A stretch of 64,000 nucleotides of DNA, taken from the NCBI GenBank assembly GCA_033961575.1, contig CM066736.1, positions 83,600,852 to 83,664,851 of the forward strand, written 5' to 3'. The first letter of the stretch is position 1; each line of letters opens with the position of its first letter. The notes under the pieces are model-generated. The model was not told the DNA's origin. It made no database searches and worked only from the letters and a program-made list of their open reading frames with translations. Origin of the DNA: Aselliscus stoliczkanus (Eukaryota > Chordata > Mammalia > Chiroptera > Hipposideridae). The translations under genes and the position numbers were made by a program. This document shows positions 12,523-23,300 of this stretch, in pieces.

Positions 12523-12609
12523 CATGCCAATCCTTTCTGGCCTACAAAGTTCATGCCAATCCTTTCTGGCCTACAAAGTTCATGCCAATCCTTTCTGGCC
12601 TACAAAGTT
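12523..12609 (-). repeat. 29-bp unit repeated three times
   Basis: The unit CATGCCAATCCTTTCTGGCC plus TACAAAGTT occurs at 12523-12551, 12552-12580 and 12581-12609 without a mismatch. It lies in the antisense ORF1 region of the surrounding L1, where related copies have a single unit. Confidence 0.97.
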
Positions 12610-12720
12610 TCTACTGAGAAATCAGCTGACAGTCTTATGGGAACTCACTTGTAGGTAACTAACTGCTTTTGTCTTGCTACTTTTAATATTCTTTCTTTGT
12701 CTTTAACCTTTGGCATTTTA

Positions 12721-12854
12721 TTTGTTTTTTTTGTTGTTGTTTTTGTTTTTTTGTTTTTAAGAGGGCAGTGTCACTGGCTCCCATATGTGCGATCCGAACT
12801 GGGGCTGCTGGCATCCCAAGCCAGCTCCCAACCACTGCGCCACTCCACCGGCCC
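12721..12854 (-). mobile_element. Short tRNA-derived SINE (type A)
   Basis: An antisense copy inside antisense L1 ORF1. A 17-bp perfect duplication TAACCTTTGGCATTTTA lies at 12704-12720 and 12855-12871. The tail is a T/G-rich run at 12721-12760. Confidence 0.94.
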
Positions 12855-15800
12855 TAACCTTTGGCATTTTAATTATGATGTGTGTTGGTGTGGGCCTCTT
12901 TGGGTTCATCTTCTTTGGAACTCGTGCTGTCTGCGCTTGTATGTCCATTTCCTTCACCATGTTAGGGAAGTTTTCTGTCATTATTTCTTCAAGTAGGTTT
13001 TTAATTCTATTCTGTCTTCTCCTTCTGGCACCCCTGTGATGTGAATATTGGTATGCTTGATGTTGTCCCAGAGGCCCCTTGAACTCTTTTCATTGTTTTG
13101 GATTCTTTTTTTCTTTTTGCTGTTCTGATTGGGTGTTTTCTGCTATCTTATCTTCTAAATCTTTGATTCAGTCTTCTGCTTCATCTAATTTACTCGTGAT
13201 TCCCTCTAATGTATTCTTCATTTCAGTTATTGTATTCTTTGTTTCTGACTGGTTCCTTTTTATGTTTTCTATCTCCATTTTTATGTTTCCTACCTCTTTG
13301 TTGAAGTTCTCCCTGAGATCAGTGAGCGTCCTTATAAGCAGTGTTTTGAACTCTGCATCTATCTCATTGATTGCTTGTCTCCATTTTGTTTAGTTCTTTT
13401 TCTATAGTTTTGTTCTTTTCTTTCATTAATCACATGTTTCTTTATTTCCCATTTTGGCAGCCTCCCTGTGTTTTTTTCTATGTATTAGGTAGTGCTGCTG
13501 TGTCTCCTGGTCATAGTATAGTGACCTTATGTAGTAGGTGTTCTCTGGGGCCCAGTGGTGCAGTCTCCCTGGTCACCAGAGCCAGTGCTCCACGTGTGTC
13601 CCTTGTGTGAGTTGTGTGTGCCCTCTTGTTGTAGTTGAGCCTTATTTGCTGTTTGCACATCTAGGGAAGGGAATGAGCCTAGAGCTGGTTGGTTGTGAGT
13701 CACTGGCTGTGACTACAGTAGAGGAGATGGTTGTGAGGACTGGTTGTGACTACAGTGGAGGAGTTGTTGTGCAGGGGCTGACACTACAGAACAGGATTTG
13801 CTTTAGCAGGGCTCTGGTGCTTGCCCAGCCAGCCCTTTGGGTGTCTCATCTTTGGAGGTGCTGGGCAATGCTCTGGCTCAGTCCAAAGCTGGCCTCTGGG
13901 TGTGCCAGCACTGGGGCCTCCTGAGAGGGATGGTCCTGCAGCCAATTTTAGTCAAAGCCTGTGCCCTGCGTGGGACCACCTGGCATGAGCCACAAAGCAA
14001 TCCACAGATTGCTGTCATCCTTGCTGGGCTTGGAGGTGCCTTGAGAGGCCAACCTGCAAAACCAAGGCTGGCTGCCACCAGTCCCGGCCTTGGGACTGCT
14101 CAAAGAGGTACAGGACACACTGAAGCCACATGCTGATTGTTTGGGTTTTGTGACCCTTCAAGAGATTTTAGGACAGTCTGCAGCATGAGCCAAGACAGGC
14201 TGTTTGTATGGAAGAGCCATTGGAAGCTGCTTGTGTGTACCTGAAAGTTGGATGGGTGGGGGTCTCAGGGAGTGACGAATAAATGGTGTTATCTAGGTTG
14301 ATGGAGACTCAGATATGGCATCTACCTGCGTCTGCATGCTGGGAGAGGGGAGGGCTCAACCAAGAAACAATGGGTTCTGCCAGCATATCTGTCTGGGAGA
14401 AAACTGGCCCTCCAGCCACCGCCCTGCAGCCAGACAACTCCGTTCTTCCCTGTATGTTTCTGGTGCTTTCCAAGCTGCTGCCCCACCACTGGAGCTCAGG
14501 GTGAGTGAATCTGTCAATGAATAAGCCTGTGCATGAGTCTTAAAAAGAGGAATACCTGGAACTCTAGCCCCCCTCAGTCTCACCCAGCCACAATCTCCAC
14601 TAGTTTTCACAGCCAGAAATTATGGAGACTTCTCTTCCTGGCTGAGAACCTGGGCTGGAGAGGTGTGAGTCTGAGACCCCTTGGGCCTCCCAGAGGAGGT
14701 ATTACAGCCTCTGAGATATCCCTCCCGATTTTTAATGGTCACTTGCAAGTGTGGGATTAGCCCATTCCCTGTCTCTGCCCCTCCTACCAGTCTTAAGGTG
14801 GCTTCCTCTGTATGTCCTTAGTTATAGTACTTTGGTTCAGCTAGACTTCAGCTGATTCTCAATGAAGGTTGTTCTGTAGTTTAGTTATAACTTTGATGTG
14901 GTCCTGAGAGCAGGTAAGCACAGCATTTACCTACTCTGTCATCTTGACTGGAAATCTGTACTAACTATTCTTTTATCCATTTGTATATTGATGGACACTT
15001 TGGTTGCTTCCATATCTTGGCTGTTGTAAATAATGCTGCAGTCACTGTATGGAAGCACATATCTTTTCAATTTGGTGTTTGGGATTTCTGTGACTAAATA
15101 CGCAGACGTGGAATGCCCAGGTCATATGCTATTTTTATATTTACAATGATTTTTTGAGGAATCTCCATACTGTTTTCCATAGTAGCTGCACCAAGTTACA
15201 TTCCCACCAGCAGTGCACAAGGGTTCGCTTGTCTCCATATTCTCACCAACACTTGTTATTTGTTGATTTATTGATGATAGCCATTCTGACAGGTGTGAGT
15301 TGATATCTCATTGTGGTTTTCATTGACGTTTTCCTGGTGATTAGTGATATTGAGCATCTTTTTATATGCCTGTTGCCCATTTGTGTGCTTTCTTTCTGCA
15401 CACACCCAGGTCCTCTGCCCATTTTTTAATCAGACTGTGTGTTTTTGGTGTTAGGTTGTATAAGTTCCCTATATATTTTGTATATTAGCCCTTCATTGCA
15501 TGTATCATTGGCAAATATCTTCTCCCATTCAGTAGGTTGTCTTTTCGTTTTGTTGATAGTTTCCTTTGCTTTGTGTAAACGTTTTTGTTTGATGTAGTCT
15601 TATTTGTCTATTTTTTCTTTAGTTTCCATTGCCTGAGGAGACATATCCAAAAGAATATTACTAGGAACAAGGTCAGAGTTTGCTGCTTATGTTTCCTTCT
15701 AGGAGTTTTATGGTTTTGGGTCTTACATTTAAGTTTTTAATCAGTTTTGAATTTATTCTTGTATATGGTATAAGAAAGGAATCCAGTTTCATTCTTTTGC

Positions 15801-16283
15801 ATGTGTCTGTCCAATTTTTCCCAAAACCGTTTATTGAAAAGACTATCTCTACTCCATTGTATATTCTTGCCTCCTTTGTTATAGATTAATTGACCATATA
15901 GTCATGAGTTTATTCCTGGGTTCTCTATTCTGTTCCATTGGTCTGTGTGTCTATTTTTATGCCATTACCATGCTGTTTTGATTGCTATAACCTTGTACTA
16001 TAGTTTGATCAGGTAGCCTAATATCTCCAAGTTTGTTCTTCTTTCTCAAGATTGCTATGGTTATTCTCGGGTCTTCTGTGGTTCTATATAAATTTTAGGA
16101 TTTTTTGTTCTAGTTCTGTGAAAAATGCCACTGGTATTTTGATAGGGATTGCATTGAATGTATAGATTGCTTTGGATAACATAGACATTTTAATGATGTT
16201 AATTCTTCCTATCCATGAGCATGGTATATGCTTTCATTTATTTGTGTCTTCTTCAGTTTCTTTCTTCAATGTCCTATGGTTTT

Positions 16284-16398
16284 GTGGGGTTTTTTCCTTT
16301 TTTTTTTTTAGAGGGCAGTGTCACCCTCATATGTGGGATCTGAACTAGGGCTGCTGGTGTCCCATGCCAGCTCCCAACCACCACGCCACTCGGCCGGG
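16284..16398 (-). mobile_element. Short tRNA-derived SINE (type A)
   Basis: An antisense copy in antisense L1 ORF2. The duplication is CCTATGGTTTT at 16273-16283 and CCTATAGTTTT at 16399-16409, with one mismatch. A few bases are missing at 16321-16326 ('gtgtcaccctcat' instead of the usual 'gtgtcactggccctcat'). Confidence 0.88.
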
Positions 16399-16804
16399 CC
16401 TATAGTTTTTCAATGACAGGTGTTATATCTCCTTGGTTAACTTTATTCCTAGGTAATTTATTTTTTCGATGCAATTATAAATGAGATTGTTCTCTTTTTG
16501 ATAGTTATTGGTGTATAAAAATGCAACCGATTTCTGAATATTAATTTTGTATCCTGCTTCTTTACTGAATTTGTTTATAAGTTCTAATCATTTTTTGGTG
16601 GAGTCTTTAGGGTTCTCTCTATGTAGTTTCATGTCATCTTCAAATAATGACAGTTTTACTTCTTCCTTTCCGTTTTGGATGCCTTTTATTTCTTTTTCTT
16701 GTCTGACTGTTGTGGCTCAGACTTCCAATACTATGTTGAATGAAAGTGATGAAAGTGGACATGTTTGTCTTGTACCTGATCTGAAAGAAAAAGCTTTGAG
16801 CTTT

Positions 16805-17947
16805 TTAGGCTTCCGATAAAATGGCGCAATAGACAGACGCTGTGCTAACTGCCTCCCAGGATCACACCAAAATTACAAGCAAATTATACAGCATTCAACC
16901 CTGGAGGTCCCCAGAACACTGGAGGAACAGAACCACTAAATGAAGAACTTAAAGAGGAAGCCACATTGGGTCTGGTAGGACGGGCGGAGACGAGAGAGGG
17001 CGAACCCTGTGAGGGAAGCCCCAGCCATGGGAAGCTTGTCTGATTGGGGGAGAGACCCTCCGGCCGCACTCCAAGCTCACCAGCCTAGAGCTCCTTTGCC
17101 AGGAAGAGGAGTTCTAAGATAGCTGGCAGTAAATTAGTAAGGACTCTCTTTGCTCAGCTCGGTGAGGCTAAGAGCGGCTGGAGAATCAGTGGGGCCGGCG
17201 CCCGGGCTTGCTTGCCAGTGGGCACTTGCCTGGTTCCTGGTGGAGGGAGTGGCTGTGTGAGCCGGGAGCCTGCAGGGACGGACTGAACTGAGCACCTTTG
17301 GCGCAAAGGCTGGAGGTTTTTGAATTGCTGTTCCCGTGATGCGGAGTCTGCACGTGAGTGGTGTAGGGAGGACGCCATTTTGTCGGGCTTGGGCCCTCCC
17401 ACGAAGGATCAGGTCCGAGACCTAATTGGTCTGGTGGAATTGGCGCAGAAGTACGTGTGTGTGCGCGTGCACCTGCGGCCTTGGATCCCCACCCTCTGCC
17501 CGGCTTATACTGCGTTGCCAGGGAAACGCAGAGCGGGTGCCCTCCGGCTAAAACAGGCTGCTCACTGAGACCCGGGAGTGCGCGAGCCGCCTGGGATCCC
17601 CACCCTCTGCACGGCTGGTGCTGCGTTGCCAGGGAAACGCCTAGTGGGAGTGATCCGGCTCCAAGAGACTGCTCACTGAGACACGGGAGCGCGCAAACCG
17701 CCTCGGGTCCCCGCTCTCCGCACTCTGCCTCAGGTCCCCGCTCTCCACACTCCGCTTGCAGAGTTGCCAGGCTGGTGATTGGTTGTCGGGCTGCTCGGCC
17801 TGATCTGCAAGTGGCTGATTGGGACAGACTGAGACTGGGAGTTTTCCTGGGAGTGTTGGGCCGTGAGCTGTGTGCCTGCGTGATCCAGCCAGGGCTCTCC
17901 TGGTGATCTATCTAATACATCAAAGCAAACCCAGAGCGACAGCCAGA
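16805..17947 (+). promoter_or_regulatory. 5' UTR / internal promoter of the half-L1
   Basis: The region starts with 'ccgataaaatggcgcaatag', typical of an L1 5' end, and is rich in CpG compared with the A/T-rich surroundings. It contains the 111-bp monomer array at 17483-17760. L1 5' UTRs act as internal promoters. Activity here is inferred, not shown. Confidence 0.7.
17483..17760 (+). repeat. 111-bp promoter monomers, two full and one partial
   Basis: Monomer 1 is 17483-17593, monomer 2 is 17594-17704, and a third starts at 17705. They align with no gaps: GGATCCCCACCCTCTGC begins the first two, GGGTCCCCGCTCTCCGC the third. The shared block GCGTTGCCAGGGAAACGC and the shared CTGCTCACTGAGAC recur at the same offset. 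This resembles the monomer arrays of rodent L1 promoters. Confidence 0.93.
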
Positions 17948-18817
17948 ATGGGGAAACAACGAACCATGTCACAAGTAAAAGATCAGAAGAAACCTCCAGA
18001 AATGGAACCAAATGAAACAGAGGGATCCAACCTTTCAGAGACAGAGTTTAGAACACTGATGATAAGAATGTTTAAGGAACTTAACGAGGACATAAAGAAG
18101 GATAGGGAAACCATAAAAAACAACCTGTTAGAACTAAAGAACACAATAACTGAAATGAAGAACACACTCGAAGGAATCGCCAGTAGAGTAGATGAAGCAG
18201 AGGAGCGGATCAGCGATTTGGAAGATAAAATAGCAGAACTCACCCAATTGGCACAGCAAAAAGACCAAAGAATAAAAAACAATGAAAATAGTTTAAGAGC
18301 CCTATGGGACAAGGTGAAGCGCAACCACCTTCGAATCATAGGGATACCAGAAGAAGAGAAGAAGCAAGGGGTCGAAAATGTATTTGAAAAAATGATGACT
18401 GAAAACTTCCCTACCCTGGTGAAGGAAATCAACATACATGCCCAGGAAGTGCAGAGGGTTCCAAACAAGCTGAACCCAAACAGGTCCACACCAAGACACA
18501 TCATAGTTAAAATGGCAAAGGTTAAAGATAGAGACAGAATCCTAGAGGCTGCAAGAGAAAGACAGCAGGTTACATACAAAGGAACTCCTGTTAGACTAAC
18601 AGCTGACTTGTCTACAGAAACTCTGCAGGCCAGAAGGGAGTGGCAGGAGATACTCAAAGTGACACAAAATAAAGGCCTACAACCAAGATTGTTCTACCCA
18701 GCACGGCTATCACTTAAAATTGAAGGAGAAATAAAGAGCTTCTCAGAAAAGAATAAGCTTAAGGAATTCATTACCACCAAGCCAGCATTGCAGGAAATGT
18801 TAAAAGGGCTTTTTTAA
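17948..18817 (+). CDS. L1 ORF1 protein, intact (289 aa)
   Basis: This encodes the RNA-binding trimeric chaperone of LINE-1, which coats element RNA in the cytoplasm. The ATG at 17948 has A at -3 and G at +4, a strong start context. Upstream in-frame sequence has no ATG. In order it has a polar N-terminus (1-30), a long heptad-rich coiled coil (about 31-118; 'RVDEAEERISDLEDKIAEL' at 80-98), an RRM domain (about 125-192; 'NHLRIIGIPE' at 126-135 and 'PRHIIVKMA' at 182-190) and a C-terminal domain (about 195-285; 'QARREWQEILK' and 'LQPRLFYPARLS'). It is somewhat shorter than the roughly 340 residues of the human protein, mainly before the RRM. No stop or frameshift is present. No ORF2 follows. 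Confidence 0.95.
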   Translation: MGKQRTMSQVKDQKKPPEMEPNETEGSNLSETEFRTLMIRMFKELNEDIKKDRETIKNNLLELKNTITEMKNTLEGIASRVDEAEERISDLEDKIAELTQLAQQKDQRIKNNENSLRALWDKVKRNHLRIIGIPEEEKKQGVENVFEKMMTENFPTLVKEINIHAQEVQRVPNKLNPNRSTPRHIIVKMAKVKDRDRILEAARERQQVTYKGTPVRLTADLSTETLQARREWQEILKVTQNKGLQPRLFYPARLSLKIEGEIKSFSEKNKLKEFITTKPALQEMLKGLF

Positions 18818-18884
18818 ACGAAAGGGGTAAACAAGCTAACCCAGAGAGACAATTTAAGAAGATTGAAGTCATATCAAGCAGATA

Positions 18885-19300
18885 TAAAAGAAAAACTGAT
18901 GGTTGCTGGCTGGGAGGGTGTGGGGAAGAGGGAGAGGGGGAAGGTTTTGGACAGTGTATGTGGGACTACAATGTTGTCGCAGGGATATGGGGGCAGTTCT
19001 GGGAATGTAATTGATAATGTGAAGAGACTATTACGTTGCGAGAAATAAGTCAGTCGGAGAAGGACAGGTACCATGTGATCTCACTTGTGTGTGGAGTCTG
19101 AAGAGCTGAGTGAATGATCAAAGTAAACAGACTCGTAGATGTAGAGGAAAAACTGAGGGTTGCTAGTTGGGAGGGGGGTGGGGTGGGGGGAAGGGAAAGG
19201 GATTCGACAGCATAAATAGACAACTACAATATTGCCACAGGGATATGAAACAGTTCGGGGAATATAATAATGTTGTAAAAATTTTGTGGCGTGTCAGATA
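18885..19300 (+). repeat. Duplicated 3' UTR block in the half-L1
   Basis: The block starting 'GAAAAACTGATGGTTGCTGG' near 18890 recurs as 'GAAAAACTGAGGGTTGCTAG' near 19145. The similarity carries on through 'GGGACTACAATGTTG' / 'GACAACTACAATATTG' and 'CAGGGATATG'. Between them lies the remnant of the ORF2 C-terminus ('gagaaataagtcagtcggag'). Confidence 0.8.
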
Positions 19301-20195
19301 GTCACATGTCTTGTTAGGGAGACCACTTCATGGATGGAGTAGAGGCTTGATCACTGCACTGTACACCTGAAGCTGATGTTGTATAGTATTGTATGCCAAC
19401 TGCAACTGAATATGTGGATGGTCACGGGATGTGGAGTATACTGTGGAGGGGAGTCAGAGGAGTTGTGATGGATATGTATGATATGGGGGGGGGGAGTAGG
19501 GTGGCGAACTGGGGGAGGGGGGTTTTCACTTTGGGGGGTAAAGAGTATATTGCATTGTGTTGTATACCTGAAACTAATAAAATAAATAAATAAATAAATA
19601 AATATTAAAAAAAAAGCTTTGAGCTTTACTCTATGGAGTATAATGTTAGCTGTGAGTTTGTCATATATGGCCTTGTTTATTTTGAGGGATGTTCCCTCCA
19701 TCCCCACTTTGCTGAGAATTGTTATCATAAATGAATATTGGATTTTATCACATGCTTTTTCTGCACTTATTGATACAATCATATGATTTTTATTTTTCAT
19801 TCTGTTTATGTGGTGTATCACATTAATTGATTTCTGGATATTGAACCAACCTTGCATCCCAAAAATAAATCCCACTTGATCATCATGTATGATATTTTTA
19901 ATGTATTGCCGAATTCAGTTTGCTAATTATTTGTTGAGGATTTTTGCATCTATATCTATCAGGAATATTTGTCTATAGTTTTCTTTTTGCATCTAAATCA
20001 TCAGGAATATTTGTCTATAATCGTGTCTGTCTAGTTTTGGTATCAGGATATTGCTGGCTTCGTAAAATGAGTTTGGAGGCTTTCCACAATCTTCAATTTT
20101 TTGAGTAGTTTGAGGAGGATAGCTATTCTTTGAATGTTTGGTAAAACTAATCTGTGAAGCCATCTGGTCCAGGGCTCTTGTTTGTTTGGAGTTTT

Positions 20196-20300
20196 CTTTT
20201 TTTTTTTGAGGGCAGTGTCACTGGCCCTCTTATGTGGGACCGAACTGGGGCCGCTGGCTTCCCAGGCCAGCGCTTAACCTCCGCGCCACTCGGTCGGCCC
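20196..20300 (-). mobile_element. Short tRNA-derived SINE (type A)
   Basis: An antisense copy in antisense L1 ORF2, with duplication TGGAGTTTT at 20187-20195 and 20301-20309. The T-run at 20197-20207 is its tail. Confidence 0.92.
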
Positions 20301-23300
20301 TGGAGTTTTTTGATTACTGATTTGATGTCATCAGTAGTTATTGGTCTGTTCAGATTTTCTCTTTCTTCATGTTTCTTCAGCCTTGGAAGATTGTGTGTTC
20401 CTAGGAATTTATCAATTTCTTCCAGGTTGTCCAATTTGTTGGCATGTAATTGTTCATAGTATTTTCTTACAATCCTTTGTATTTCTGTGCTGTTGGTTGT
20501 CACTTCTCTTTCATTTATGATTTCATTTATTTGAGCCTTCTCTCTTTTTTTCTTGATGAGTCTGGCTAAAAGTTTATCAGTTTTGTTTATCTTCTCAAAG
20601 AACAAGCTCTTGATTTCATTAATCTTTTCTATTTTTGTAGACTCGACTTCATCTCTGGTCTTTATTATTTCCTTTCTTCTGCTCACTTTAGGCTTTGTTT
20701 GTTTTTCTTTTCCTGGTTCCTTTAGGTAAGGATAGATTGTTTATTTCAGATTTTTCTTGTTCCTTGCCTGAATTGTTATAAATTCCCCTCTTAGAGCTTC
20801 TTTGGTTGTGTCTCATAGATTTGGGGTCATTGTGTTTTCATTTGTCTCTAGGTATCTTTTGATTTCCTGATCCTAATAACCCATTCATTGTGTAGTGGCA
20901 TGTTATTTAGTTTCATATATGGCTCTGTTTTTTTCAGTTTTCTTTTTGTAATTGATTTCTAGTTTCATACCATTGTAATTGGAGAAAATGACTGATAGGT
21001 TTTCAATCTTCTTAAATTTGTTGAGACTTGCTTTGTGACCTGACCTGAGGTCTGTCCTGGAAAATGTTTTATGTGCACTTGAAAAGAGTGTATTCATCAG
21101 GAATGCTGTGTTGGGATGAAATGTTCTAAAAATATCGATTAAGTTCATCTGGTTTAATGTATTATTATTTAAAGCTATTATTTCTTTCTTTATTTTCTGT
21201 CTGGATAGTCTATCCATTGTTGTAAACGGGGTTTTAAAGTCCCCTATTATTACTGTATTACTGTTGAAATCTGCCTTTATGTCTTCAATATTTGCTTATA
21301 AATTCAGGTACTCCTATGTTTAAAAGAGTTATATCCTCTTGTTGGATTGATCCCTTTATGATTATGTCTCTTACTATGTCTCTTATTATAGCCTCTTATT
21401 GTCTCTTATAGCTTTTGTTTTAAACTCAATTTTGTCTGATATAAGTATTGCTACTCCAGTTTTTCTTTTGGTTTCCATTTTCATGAAATATTTCATACCT
21501 TTAGTTTTAGTCTGTGTGTCTTTCAATCTGAAGTGGATTTCTTATAGGCAGGGTATATACGGGTCTTGTATATTTATCCATCCCGCTACCCTTTGTCTTT
21601 TGATTGGTAGTCATTGCCATTTTATTGTTTTCTGATTGTTTTTTAGCTCCCTGTTTCTTTCTTATTATTTAGCTCTGTTCTCTTGTATGTTGATGACTTT
21701 TTATGGTGTTGTGTTTGGATTTTTTTCCCTTTGTTTCTTGTATATCTCTTACAGTTTTTTGGTTTGTGATTACCCTGTATACCTTATATACTAAGCTATG
21801 TTTACATCAGACTGCTTTAAGTTGATGGTTGCTTAAGTTTGAATACATTCTAAAAATCATTACAATTGTTACTAACTCCCTTAATGTTTTTTTTTCATTA
21901 TGTTTTACTTCTTTTGTTTGTATATACCCCTTAATTTATTGTTGTAATTATATGTGATTTCTTACTTTTGCCTTTTAACCTTTGTACTAGCATTATAGTT
22001 GGTCGATCCATAGCTTTTACTAAGTTTTTGCCTTTGTCAGTGAGCATTTGTTTTTTCCTATATTTTTTTATTCATATTTTTTATCTTTTCTACTTAAAGA
22101 AGTTCCTTTATTATTTCTGTCATATTGGTTTCATGGTGATGACTTCCTTTAGGTTTTTGTGTGTGGGGAGGAGGGCAGTTTGGGTAACCGTCTCTCCTTC
22201 AATGCTAAGTGATAGCCTTGCTGGGTAGAGTAATCTTGGTGGAAGTTTTTGACTCTTCATCACTTTGAGTATTTCATGCCACTCTCTTCTGGCCTGCAAA
22301 GTTCTGGTGAGCAATCTGTAGATAGTTTTATGGGCAATCCCTAGTGTATATCTATACTAGGTGCTTTTCTCTTGCTACTTTTAAGATTCTCTTTGTCCTT
22401 AACATTTGGCATTTTAATTATGTTGTATGTTGGTGTGGGCCTTTTGGGTTTCATTTTATTTGGAACTCTCTTTGCTTTCTGGACTTGTATCTGTACTTCC
22501 TTTGCCAGGTTATGGAAATTTTCAGTCATTATTTCTTCAAATAGGTTTTCAGTCCCTTGTCTCTCTCTTCTCCATCTGGTACTCCTATAATGCGAATGTT
22601 GGTATGCTTGATGTTGTCACAGAGGTCCCTTAAACTATCCTCATATTTTTAAATTCTTTTTCCTTTTTGTTCTGCTTGGGTGTTTTCCACTACCTTGTCT
22701 TCCAGATTGCTGATTCAATCTTTTGCTTTCTAATCTGCTGTTGATTACCTCCAGTGTATTTTTTATTGCAGTTATTGAATTCTTCATTTTTGACTGGTTC
22801 TTGTTTATGGTTTCTATTTCTTTGTTGAAACTCTCACTGAGTTCATCTGTTCTTCCGGAACTAGACTCCTTGACTGTCCTTACAACTAATGTTTTTAACT
22901 CTGTAATGGGTAGTTGTCTTGTCTCTTTTCATTTAGCCCTTTTTCTGGTGTTTTGTCCCATTTTTTTCAGTTGGAACCTGTTTCTTTGCTCATTTTTGTT
23001 GACTCCCTGTTTTGGATTCTATGTATTATGCCATATCTCCCAATCTTGACAGAGTGGCCTTATGTAGTAGCTGTCCTGTTTGGCTCAGTGTCAGTCTCTC
23101 TGTTCACCTGAGCAGGGTGCTCCAAGGATATTCACCGTGTGGGTTCTGTGTGCCCTCCTGTTGTAGTTGGGCTTCAGTTACTGTTGGCATGTCAGTGTGT
23201 GGGATTTACGCTCAGGCTGTCTGGCTATAAGGGCTGACCATGATCACAGTGTATAAACTTTTGTATGGGGGCTGACCCCACAGAGTGGGAGTTGCTTTAA

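Larger units (their letters stand above)
10967..14955 (-). mobile_element. Antisense L1-like element lacking most of ORF2
   Basis: From left to right on the + strand it shows several 3' UTR blocks (10967-11690), the ORF2 C-terminal end (about 11697-12010), a junction near 12015, ORF1-ORF2 spacer wording (12020-12450), antisense ORF1 (about 12640-13450) and a GC-richer 5' UTR ending near 14955. Reverse transcriptase and endonuclease coding regions are absent, so it resembles a half-L1 or an internally deleted L1. The 'catccc..tgactg' block recurs near 11150, 11402 and 11563, which shows a repeated 3' UTR. ORF1 is broken by stops. Flanks CCAACTCT and CTAACTATT may be a decayed target duplication. 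Confidence 0.7.
16805..19610 (+). mobile_element. Young half-L1 (HAL1-like) retrotransposon with intact ORF1 and no ORF2
   Basis: A + strand LINE-derived element of 2.8 kb. It has a GC-rich 5' UTR (16805-17947), an uninterrupted ORF1 (17948-18817), about 70 bp of spacer, no ORF2 apart from about its last 20 codons (near 19045-19095), a 3' UTR with an internal duplication, and an (AAAT)n/A tail at 19578-19610. A perfect 17-bp duplication AAAAAGCTTTGAGCTTT lies at 16788-16804 and 19611-19627, and the L1 into which it inserted resumes exactly after it. It must move by borrowing reverse transcriptase from a complete L1. Its 3' end is the same type as the L1 at 49634, which would allow this. The perfect duplication and intact frame indicate a recent insertion. 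Half-L1 elements are known in several mammals; the match to that class is my inference from structure. Confidence 0.92.

Noticed and set aside
13538..14610. Cluster of GC-richer open frames on both strands
   Set aside because: The region is the antisense 5' UTR of an L1-like element and matches the layout at 23100-24500. It is not a host gene.
17983..18657. 224-codon minus-strand open frame
   Set aside because: It is the shadow of the intact L1 ORF1 on the opposite strand. Its low-complexity Ser/Leu/Phe composition is that of an antisense frame.
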